Positions 1 to 5,525 of a DNA stretch of 7,853 nt are shown here, one piece after another. Location: the NCBI GenBank assembly GCA_902158735.1, contig CABGHG010000078.1:1-7853 (forward strand). The letters run 5' to 3'. The DNA is from Candidatus Methanolliviera sp. GoM_oil (lineage in GTDB: Archaea; Halobacteriota; Methanoliparia; Methanoliparales; Methanoliparaceae). A model generated the notes under the pieces. It saw only the letters and a program-made list of their open reading frames with translations, did not search any database and was not told the DNA's origin. Each line of letters starts with the position of its first letter. Position 1 is the stretch's first letter. The translations under genes and the position numbers were made by a program.

Positions 1-722
1 ATGAAAGCTTAACAGAAATGAATTTTGTAGGAGGAAACTCCTATGCTGATGATGAAAATGGGCATGGAACGGCGATTGCATCTATAATAAAAGATATAGC
101 ACCAAGATCGAACCTATTTATTACAAAGATTGCTGATAAAAATGGAGACGCACATGCAAGCGACATAATAGCCGGAATAGACTGGGCTGTTAAGAATAAC
201 GTGGACATAATTACTTTAAACGTGTATAACAGAATAGGTAAAGAAGATCTGTGTCCGGTAACGTTGGCCATCGAGAATGCAGTAAAGAAAGGTGTCGTAT
301 GCGTCTTGCCCGCAGGGAATAGTGGAGAAGATGTGAAAAATTTCCAGCCATCAAACAGCGAGAATGCCATCGTTGTCATGTCATGCAATTCTAAATCTAA
401 GCCGTCCTCTTTCAGCAATTGGGGAGGTGATATATTTGCGTTGGGAGAAGATATAGCCACGGAGAGCATTAAAAATCCCAAAATCGGTGAAGAGATGAAC
501 GATGAAAGGGTGAAGGTGGGTGGCACAAGTTTTGCAAGCGCAGAAGTTACCGGAGCAGCGGCTTTGCTGGAGGAAAAAAACCCGTTGCTCGCTCCAGACG
601 ATATAAAATCTATTTTATGGAAGAGTAGCAAGAATAAGGGACAATATTACCGGGGCATTGGGGAGCTTGACATAGAAGAAGCGCTGAAGAGATGCCCGAA
701 GATGAAAGAAGTTATTATATGA
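1..722 (+). CDS. Subtilisin-like serine protease (S8 family), 5'-truncated by window edge
   Basis: This is the C-terminal part of a subtilase, an endopeptidase with an Asp-His-Ser triad. The frame stays open to base 3 (E-S-L-T-E precedes the Met at 18), so the true start lies outside and Met18 should not be taken as the start. Visible are the His motif NGHGTA (His codon 63-65), the oxyanion-hole motif PAGNSG (Asn codon 318-320) and the nucleophile motif GGTSFAS (Ser codon 528-530), followed by the usual helix TGAAALLEEKNP. The catalytic Asp block must be upstream of the window. The protein ends about 60 residues after the Ser, as in minimal subtilases, with no C-terminal membrane anchor or sorting domain. 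Localisation cannot be judged without the N-terminus. The next gene starts 86 bases later behind its own promoter candidates. The family call is firm; the substrate is unknown. Confidence 0.93.
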   Translation, partial: ESLTEMNFVGGNSYADDENGHGTAIASIIKDIAPRSNLFITKIADKNGDAHASDIIAGIDWAVKNNVDIITLNVYNRIGKEDLCPVTLAIENAVKKGVVCVLPAGNSGEDVKNFQPSNSENAIVVMSCNSKSKPSSFSNWGGDIFALGEDIATESIKNPKIGEEMNDERVKVGGTSFASAEVTGAAALLEEKNPLLAPDDIKSILWKSSKNKGQYYRGIGELDIEEALKRCPKMKEVII

Positions 723-724
723 AG

Positions 725-776
725 AAATTTAAAGATCGTTCGCCTCTTGGCTGACGTTTTCGTAAATACTATAAAC
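725..776 (+). promoter_or_regulatory. Candidate archaeal promoter for the small secreted protein
   Basis: Two TATA-like stretches lie in the 86-base spacer: AAATTTAAAG at 725-734 and AAATACTATAAA at 764-775. Either could place a transcription start ahead of the SD site GGAGGTGA at 797-804. The second would leave only a very short leader. Which one works cannot be told from sequence, and read-through from the protease gene is also possible. Confidence 0.35.
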
Positions 777-808
777 GAACGGGTGAATGGTATATTGGAG
801 GTGAAAAT

Positions 809-1300
809 ATGTCCATGAGGAGAACGTCAGGTATATGTCTTGCTTTGGCGGTGATACTTGTCGGCGGAATATGTGTGGCGCCGGCGGTGATCGGTATGGC
901 ACAGATGCCGGTAAAGAAGCCGGCAGAAGAGCAACTAAAGATAGAAGCTCCGAAACAGGTAAATGCTGGCGAAACATTCAAAGTAACGGTAAAAGACGAG
1001 GCGGGCAAACCGGTAGCAGGAGCGGAAGTGAAACTGTTGCCATCTGCGAAACAGATGCCGAAGAAATTTGGGTCTTCTATGGCGGTTGCCATGGCAAAAT
1101 TACCGGTAAAGGAACCGATGAAAAAGCCAGTAAATGAGATGAAAGTTGTAGCAAAGACAGATGAAAACGGTGTTGCGACATTGGAGGCACCAAAAGTGGT
1201 CGAAAAAACGGTAATGACGATAGAAGCCACTTCGGGTACACAGAAGGGAACTGCCGATATAACGGCATTACCACAGAAAAACAAAGTAATACGCTGGTGA
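809..1300 (+). CDS. Small secreted Ig-like protein with Lys/Pro/Met-rich repeats
   Basis: The 163-residue product starts with a typical signal peptide: Arg4-Arg5, a hydrophobic core at about 9-29, and a likely cleavage after Gly-Met-Ala31. The ATG at 809 is chosen because GGAGGTGA ends four bases before it; an in-frame ATG at 815 is less well spaced. The mature part resembles a single Ig-like or carboxypeptidase-regulatory-like beta-sandwich: PKQVNAGETFKVTVKDE (48-64), the turn GKPVAGAEVKL (66-76), and TDENGVATLEAP (117-128), then a last strand pair to residue 152. Between the turn and TDENG sits an unusual Met/Lys/Pro-rich insertion (77-111) that echoes the segment just after the signal peptide. 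There is no lipobox, membrane anchor or sorting motif, and the protein ends basic. It probably acts outside the membrane as an adhesive or structural domain. The specific role is unknown, and linkage to the upstream protease is only positional. Confidence 0.8.
   Translation: MSMRRTSGICLALAVILVGGICVAPAVIGMAQMPVKKPAEEQLKIEAPKQVNAGETFKVTVKDEAGKPVAGAEVKLLPSAKQMPKKFGSSMAVAMAKLPVKEPMKKPVNEMKVVAKTDENGVATLEAPKVVEKTVMTIEATSGTQKGTADITALPQKNKVIRW
896..1117 (+). repeat. Two-copy internal repeat (27 bases) within the secreted protein gene
   Basis: Bases 896-922 and 1091-1117 match at 21 of 27 positions and share CCGGTAAAG exactly. They encode MAQMPVKKP (residues 30-38) and MAKLPVKEP (95-103). A weaker third echo, AKQMPKK, is at residues 80-86. 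This suggests local duplication of a Lys/Pro-rich segment, although biased composition could also contribute. Confidence 0.55.
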
Positions 1301-1320
1301 GAAAACAAACGCCATAAAAC

Positions 1321-1340
1321 TTTTTTCTTTTATTTTTTTA
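1321..1340 (+). terminator. T-rich archaeal terminator
   Basis: Starting 20 bases after the stop at 1300, the + strand is almost entirely T, with runs of six, three and seven. No GC-rich hairpin precedes it. This is the usual form of intrinsic termination by archaeal RNA polymerase. It separates the secreted-protein gene from the glycosyltransferase. Confidence 0.6.
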
Positions 1341-1347
1341 CACGAAT

Positions 1348-1359
1348 CTTAATATCTAT
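1348..1359 (+). promoter_or_regulatory. TATA-like element for a probably leaderless glycosyltransferase mRNA
   Basis: CTTAATAT at 1348-1355 is centred about 26 bases before the ATG at 1378. That is the standard archaeal TATA-to-start distance, so transcription may begin at or next to the A of the start codon. The only SD-like stretch, GGGGT at 1360-1364, is 13 bases from the ATG, which is rather far. Confidence 0.4.
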
Positions 1360-1377
1360 GGGGGTCAATTTTACACT

Positions 1378-2727
1378 ATGCAAACTGGAGAAAATTATTT
1401 TTATGGCGAAGAATATAAAAAAAGCAAAATCTATAAGACTTCGAGCACGTTGATCTTCGCCGCTATATCAACCATCATCTTGATGGAACTTTCAATATTT
1501 TTCATAGATCCAGCATTTTCCTTCAATATAAGCATCATAATATTGGGATCTTTGATTGGACTTGGATCGATCAGATATTTTGTTCCTGCCATAGTAGGAT
1601 TTAGGAAACTTAAAACGATAGAGGCCGATCACTTTCCACTTATCACCGTTATTGTCTCCGCATACAACGAAGAAAAGGTTTTAGATAGGACGATGGCTTC
1701 TATGCTTGAGATCGATTATCCAAAGGAAAAATTGGAGTTTATATACGTCTTTGAAGAGGGGTGCACCGATAGAACCGAGCCGATCATACGCGAATTTGCA
1801 AAGAAGGATGAAAGATTCAAACCGATGAAATACCGAGGGGGCAAAGCGGCGTGTCTCAACTACGCGATAAAAAGATCGAGGGGGGATATCATCTGCATTC
1901 TCGACGCCGATCACTCCTTTGAGAGGGATGCGATCAAGCGAGCGGTAAGCAGAATGGGACAAGATGAATTTTATTGCGTTAGAGGGAGAAGCAGAGTAAT
2001 AAACAAGGGAGATTGTTTGATATCGAGACTATGCGGGATTGAAAGAGACATCACCGAGCGGTTGGGTATCTATGGAACGTATCTTATGGGCGGATTCTCA
2101 TATTTTGGTGGGAGTCTGGGCTTCTTTAAAAGAGAAATCTTTCAAAAGGTCGGCTTTTTCAACGAAAATGTTCTTACCGAGGATATCGATATCTCGGCGA
2201 GAATTCAAGAGGCGGGATATGAAATCTGCGTCGATCCGTCGATAAATAGTTGGGAGGAAGCTCCATCGACGTTAACGGGGTGGTGGAAACAGCGGAAGAG
2301 GTGGTGCAGGGGATGGGTCCAATGTGCCGTCATGCATCTTCTCCCTATGGCGAGGAGCGAGATACCGTTGAGAAAGAGAATTGATGCGTCTTTAACGTGG
2401 GCTTACAATTTTGTCCCATTGCTCACCGTATTTTTCATTCCCATCTCCGTCATCGCCAAGATCTTGGGCATGCGTACGATTCTATCTTGCCCGATACTTG
2501 CTCCAGCTTTAGTATTGGTCCCCGCAATGGCGGTTATGGGAGCATTAATATCCGATAAAGTATCTGGAGAGCGATTTAGATCAGAGGATGTTTCGGGCAT
2601 CTTTTTTATGCCATTTTATCTGATATTTTATGGTATCGTATCAGTTTCGGCGATCATCGATGAATTCGTCCTTAAAAAGCCGAGCATCTTCGTTCATACC
2701 GAAAAATCGGGTAATGTGCGATTATAA
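1378..2727 (+). CDS. Membrane-bound family 2 glycosyltransferase (processive type)
   Basis: This 449-residue protein has the layout of hyaluronan, chitin, cellulose or poly-GlcNAc synthase-type GT2 enzymes: two N-terminal membrane segments (about 23-43 and 50-73), a cytoplasmic GT-A domain (about 87-310), and three or so C-terminal membrane segments (about 341-364, 371-391, 407-428). Visible motifs are SAYNEE (94-99), the metal-binding DAD (176-178), the FGGSLGFF acceptor-site region (243-250), the catalytic-base motif TED (267-269) and QRKRW (305-309), the QxxRW signature of processive enzymes. It should move sugar from an activated nucleotide donor to a growing glycan or lipid acceptor at the inner face of the membrane. 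The first nucleotide-binding block reads EEGCTDRT (126-133), where DDGSTDxT is the commoner form. The start is the first ATG; no good SD precedes it, consistent with a leaderless mRNA. No other glycan gene is nearby, so donor and product are unknown. Confidence 0.9.
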   Translation: MQTGENYFYGEEYKKSKIYKTSSTLIFAAISTIILMELSIFFIDPAFSFNISIIILGSLIGLGSIRYFVPAIVGFRKLKTIEADHFPLITVIVSAYNEEKVLDRTMASMLEIDYPKEKLEFIYVFEEGCTDRTEPIIREFAKKDERFKPMKYRGGKAACLNYAIKRSRGDIICILDADHSFERDAIKRAVSRMGQDEFYCVRGRSRVINKGDCLISRLCGIERDITERLGIYGTYLMGGFSYFGGSLGFFKREIFQKVGFFNENVLTEDIDISARIQEAGYEICVDPSINSWEEAPSTLTGWWKQRKRWCRGWVQCAVMHLLPMARSEIPLRKRIDASLTWAYNFVPLLTVFFIPISVIAKILGMRTILSCPILAPALVLVPAMAVMGALISDKVSGERFRSEDVSGIFFMPFYLIFYGIVSVSAIIDEFVLKKPSIFVHTEKSGNVRL

Positions 2728-2741
2728 TCGTCTCTATTTAC

Positions 2742-2753
2742 AACATATATGTT
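2742..2753. repeat. 12-base perfect palindrome
   Basis: AACATATATGTT is its own reverse complement and lies 14 bases after the glycosyltransferase stop. It could be a protein-binding site or part of the 3' end of that transcript. It is AT-rich and short, so chance is a real possibility. Confidence 0.4.
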
Positions 2754-2773
2754 TAACCGTGTTGGCGATATAG

Positions 2774-2809
2774 TCAAATTAGATTTGGGGCAAAAGTGGG
2801 CTAATTTGA
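2774..2809. repeat. 9-bp inverted repeat with 18-base G-rich loop
   Basis: TCAAATTAG (2774-2782) and CTAATTTGA (2801-2809) are exact reverse complements, with one further G-U pair possible outside (2773/2810). The loop is G-rich and contains two short G runs. It is about 100 bases upstream of the TATA box of the LLM-crotonase operon and about 45 bases after the glycosyltransferase stop. It could be an RNA hairpin at the 3' end of the glycosyltransferase mRNA or an upstream operator. No T-run follows, so it is not a classical terminator. Confidence 0.5.
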
Positions 2810-2905
2810 TACCGTCCTATACACGGCTTCTTTTCATCCCATTAACTTAAATCTTCCTTCAATACCGCTATATATCTCATTAAGCCAGCATTAATCTTAT
2901 CCAAC

Positions 2906-2920
2906 TTTTTAAATAAAATA
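2906..2920 (+). promoter_or_regulatory. TATA box of the LLM-crotonase operon
   Basis: TTTTTAAATAAAATA is the best TATA match in the 268-base spacer. It predicts a transcription start near 2938 and hence a leader of about 58 bases carrying the SD AGGTGGTGA (2983-2991). The leader is too short for a riboswitch of known type, and no such fold is apparent. Confidence 0.5.
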
Positions 2921-2995
2921 GATGATCAACCATGAACGTTGGATTTGGTAAAGTTTATTTGTGATAAAAAAGAAAACCTATCAGGTGGTGAAGAT

Positions 2996-4057
2996 ATGAA
3001 AAAGGTAAAATTTGGCATCTATCTGCCGGTTCCAACAACGCCCGTTGACAAGCTCATTAAAGTTGCCCGCATCAATGAGGAAGCAGGATTTGAATCTATC
3101 TGGGCCCCAGATCACCTATTATTCATACCTCCGGGGATCGTTCCAGAGGCGTGGACGCTCTTGACTGCTATAGCTATGAATACAAAGCGGGCCGTCTTGG
3201 GAACATGTGTTACAGACCCGCACAGATACCATCCCGCCGTTTTGGCACAGAAGGTAGCTACTGTGGATCAGGTATCTGGTGGGCGCGTGATATTGGGCCT
3301 TGGTGCCGGAGAGAGTATGAACCTAGATCCATTCGGAATAGATTGGAATAAACCGGTCTCCCGGCTAGTCGAGGTCGTGAAGATCTTGAGAAAGCTATGG
3401 TCTGGGGAGGTGTTTGATTATGACGGTGAATTCTGGAAGATGAAGGATGCATCATTACAGATACAGCCAATTCAATCTAGATTACCCATCTACTTTGCGG
3501 CAAATAGCCCCCGTATGCTCAGGTTGACAGGTGAGATAGCAGATGGTTGGCTTCCTCTACCGTTGAGTCCAAAATTGTATAAAAAGCGCTTGGATATCAT
3601 CAGAGACGGTGCCAAGGAGTCGGGCAGATCTATAGACAAGATAGAAGCTGCGGCATACCTATATACGGCGATCTCCGACGACGCAGAGGAAGCACGAGGG
3701 GTGATAGACTCGATGAAATCTGTGATCATCCCTTCTCCTGTAATCCTCAAGGATGCCGGATATGAGGTGCCTGATGAGATTCTTTCAGTAAATTTTACCC
3801 AACTCTCCTCCATAGGGGATTCATCAGAGCAAGAGAGATACGCAGAATATATAAATTTGATACCGACCGATGCCGCAATGGAGTTTTCTATTGCAGGCAC
3901 CCCTGATGATTGCATAGAGAAGATAGATGCGTTCATAGATGCCGGCGCCGAGCACATCTCGCTCATAAATATGGGTCCAGATCCGCGTCGTGTGATGAAG
4001 GTGTATGAGGAGGAGATAATCCCACACTTCAAAGGGTCTCAACAGATGTCTTGTTAG
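2996..4057 (+). CDS. F420-class luciferase-like (LLM) oxidoreductase
   Basis: This is a 353-residue TIM-barrel protein of the bacterial-luciferase superfamily, in the branch that includes methylene-H4MPT reductase (Mer) and F420-dependent alcohol and ketone oxidoreductases. Typical blocks are KFGIYLPV (5-12), EEAGFESIWAPDHLLF (28-43), SGGRVILGLGAGE (94-106), LQIQPIQSRLPIYFAANSP (154-172) with ADGWLPLP (182-189), and the C-terminal GTPDDCIEKIDAFIDAGA (301-318). The start at 2996 is set by the SD AGGTGGTGA seven to eight bases upstream and by the family's N-terminus; an in-frame TTG at 2939 would add 19 residues that do not fit the barrel. It does not look like canonical Mer at its N-terminus, so a redox role on a carbonyl or alcohol substrate is more likely. 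F420 rather than FMN as cofactor is inferred from family and host. It forms an operon with the crotonase 36 bases downstream. Confidence 0.88.
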   Translation: MKKVKFGIYLPVPTTPVDKLIKVARINEEAGFESIWAPDHLLFIPPGIVPEAWTLLTAIAMNTKRAVLGTCVTDPHRYHPAVLAQKVATVDQVSGGRVILGLGAGESMNLDPFGIDWNKPVSRLVEVVKILRKLWSGEVFDYDGEFWKMKDASLQIQPIQSRLPIYFAANSPRMLRLTGEIADGWLPLPLSPKLYKKRLDIIRDGAKESGRSIDKIEAAAYLYTAISDDAEEARGVIDSMKSVIIPSPVILKDAGYEVPDEILSVNFTQLSSIGDSSEQERYAEYINLIPTDAAMEFSIAGTPDDCIEKIDAFIDAGAEHISLINMGPDPRRVMKVYEEEIIPHFKGSQQMSC

Positions 4058-4093
4058 ACAAATTACACATATTAAAAATTAAAGGGAGGCAAT

Positions 4094-4879
4094 ATGGACT
4101 TAGAAAACATCATCCTTGAGAAGGAGAATAGGATCGGAAAAATAACGTTAAACAGACCAGATGTACTTAATGCTCTGGATGGAAAAACGTATTCGGAGCT
4201 TGGAACTGCAATTGAGGAAGTTCGAGAGGACAACGATGTAAGGGTGGTGATCATCACGGGTGCCGGCAGGGCATTTTGTACCGGTTTGGATCTCACGTAC
4301 GCCGCCAGTATGGGAGGTATGTCTCCATTAGAGCTCAGAGGGACTATCAGAAGGTTACAGGAGATATTTAGACTGGAGAGGTTAGAGAAGCCTGTAATTG
4401 CCGCGGTGAACGGTTATGCGATGGGTAATGGCTGTGATCTTGCTCTCGCATGCGATTTTAGGATAGCATCAGAGAATGCAAAATTTGAGATGACGTACGT
4501 AAAACTCGGGCTCATTCCGGATATTGGTGGGACATATAGACTGGCGAGATTGGTGGGACTTGGGAAGGCAAAAGAGCTCATACTTACGGGAGACAGAATA
4601 GATGCAAAAGAGGCGGAGAGAATAAGTTTGGTGAACAGAGTAGTGCCGGCAAATGATCTTGAATCTGTAACGATGAAATTTGCAGAGAAATTGGCCAAAG
4701 GTGCACCTGTAGCGATCGGGCTTTCTAAGATGGCAATAAATAATGCCATTGATACGAACTTGAGAGCCGCATTGGAGAACGAAGTGTATGCTCAGAGTTT
4801 ATGTTTCCAAACAGAAGATGTAGGAGAAGGGATGATGGCGCATTTACAAAGGAGAGAACCTATATTTATGGGGAAATAG
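4094..4879 (+). CDS. Crotonase-family acyl-CoA protein (hydratase glutamates absent; isomerase-like Asp)
   Basis: The 261-residue length and the full set of family blocks identify a crotonase-fold enzyme acting on acyl-CoA thioesters: KITLNRPDVLNAL (16-28), the first oxyanion block GAGRAFCTGLDL (56-67), the second AVNGYAMGNGCDLALACD (104-121), and KLGLIPDIGGTYRLARLVG (137-155). Aligned by eye to rat enoyl-CoA hydratase, its two catalytic glutamates (144 and 164) fall on Asp115 and Tyr135. Instead Asp143 sits where PaaG-type isomerases and 4-chlorobenzoyl-CoA dehalogenase carry their catalytic Asp. So enoyl-CoA isomerase or a related CoA reaction is more likely than simple hydration; databases often label such proteins enoyl-CoA hydratase. 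The SD GGGAGG (4084-4089) sets the start. It follows the LLM gene in one operon and overlaps the - strand PPC gene by 14 bases at its 3' end. Confidence 0.9.
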   Translation: MDLENIILEKENRIGKITLNRPDVLNALDGKTYSELGTAIEEVREDNDVRVVIITGAGRAFCTGLDLTYAASMGGMSPLELRGTIRRLQEIFRLERLEKPVIAAVNGYAMGNGCDLALACDFRIASENAKFEMTYVKLGLIPDIGGTYRLARLVGLGKAKELILTGDRIDAKEAERISLVNRVVPANDLESVTMKFAEKLAKGAPVAIGLSKMAINNAIDTNLRAALENEVYAQSLCFQTEDVGEGMMAHLQRREPIFMGK

Positions 4880-5402
4880 CAAGATCTCCATAGTGGGGAG
4901 TCTTGATGCCAAGATCTTTGTCCATCTCTCTCCAGGCATGCCCCGTGAGCTCCAGAACGACACCTTCTACCACGAGATATGCCGTGGCTCTTTCTCTGAC
5001 GCAGCCCGTCCATGCATCTTTCTCTCTTCCCACTGAAGCATGAAGGTGTATCTCTCCTCCTGCAACGGTACCTATCGCCACGATCTCCCTACAATCGTTG
5101 AAGTATTGTTTTACAGGTTCAGGCGGAGTAGTCCTGACAACTTCGTTGTGGGATGCAACGAAATCTTTGATTTCGTGCCGTGAAAATGGAACATTTTCAC
5201 ATGCCAAAAATCTTTGATTTTTGAGCAAACACGTTTTTGGACCAGTAACAATATTAGCATTCTTTAAAGCTCCTATCAGGAAAAAAATGGCGTTTTCCAA
5301 ATTTTTCTCCCTGCAAAACTCTTTGAGTGATGAGAGTACATCTTCTCCGTGGGAAAAGCATATGTTGAACGTTCGCTTTACCGAGCTCTCTTGGTAAATC
5401 AT
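4866..5402 (-). CDS. PPC/DUF296 domain protein
   Basis: This single-domain protein of the PPC (plants and prokaryotes conserved, DUF296) family has 178 residues from the ATG at 5402. Blocks seen are FSHGEDVLSSLKEFCREKNL near the N-terminus, IFFLIGALKNANIV, and the signature EIVAIGTVAGGEIHLHASVG with the presumed metal pair His119 and His121. The usual third ligand block GGH reads TGC (Cys134). Family members form trimers; plant versions occur in AT-hook DNA-binding proteins, while the prokaryotic stand-alone form has no settled function. An ATG at 5423 would add seven residues, but a TATA box at 5437-5424 lies only about 8 bases from it and 29 bases from the 5402 ATG, so a leaderless mRNA starting at 5402 fits better. 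No SD is visible for either. Its 3' end overlaps the crotonase gene by 14 bases. Confidence 0.83.
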   Translation of the reverse strand: MIYQESSVKRTFNICFSHGEDVLSSLKEFCREKNLENAIFFLIGALKNANIVTGPKTCLLKNQRFLACENVPFSRHEIKDFVASHNEVVRTTPPEPVKQYFNDCREIVAIGTVAGGEIHLHASVGREKDAWTGCVRERATAYLVVEGVVLELTGHAWREMDKDLGIKTPHYGDLAISP

Positions 5403-5423
5403 GATGAAGAGATGATTATGCAT

Positions 5424-5437
5424 AGGATATAATTTTT
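5424..5437 (-). promoter_or_regulatory. TATA box of the PPC gene (minus strand)
   Basis: Read on the - strand the sequence is AAAAATTATATCCT. Its core is centred about 29 bases before the ATG at 5402, predicting a leaderless or nearly leaderless transcript. It is the main reason to prefer that start over the ATG at 5423. Confidence 0.5.
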
Positions 5438-5470
5438 GTGCTGATGATGTGATCTTGCATCCACAAAAGA

Positions 5471-5487
5471 TTAAAAAGGTTATATAG
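5471..5487 (+). promoter_or_regulatory. TATA box of the DUF1847 gene
   Basis: TTAAAAAGG followed by TTATATAG (5480-5487) forms a TATA box with an A/G-rich element just upstream that could serve as the TFB-recognition element. A start near 5509 would give a 17-base leader containing GGAGAGAG (5513-5520), a usable SD before the ATG at 5526. Confidence 0.5.
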
Positions 5488-5502
5488 AAGTATAGAAGTA
5501 TA
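5483..5502 (+). repeat. Tandem octamer repeat in the divergent promoter region
   Basis: The octamer TATAGAAG occurs twice back to back (5483-5490, 5491-5498), followed by a third partial copy TATA (5499-5502). It overlaps the end of the DUF1847 TATA box and runs toward the predicted transcription start, the position where archaeal repressors commonly bind. The 8-base period is shorter than one helical turn, so replication slippage is an alternative explanation. Confidence 0.5.
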
Positions 5503-5525
5503 CAAAAAGATCGGAGAGAGAAGAG

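Noticed and set aside
41..631. Long - strand open frame (196 codons) opposite the protease
   Set aside because: It lies antisense to clear subtilase motifs and shows no recognisable domain or SD.
769..1308. Long - strand open frame (179 codons) opposite the secreted protein gene
   Set aside because: It is Ser/Thr/Phe-rich low-complexity translation, an antisense shadow of the + strand gene that has a signal peptide, an SD and a recognisable domain.
2939..2995. Upstream TTG start extending the LLM protein by 19 residues
   Set aside because: It has no SD, sits at the predicted transcription start, and the family N-terminus begins at the SD-preceded ATG at 2996.
3490..4032. 180-codon - strand frame opposite the LLM gene
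   Set aside because: Antisense shadow; the + strand carries all conserved LLM blocks.
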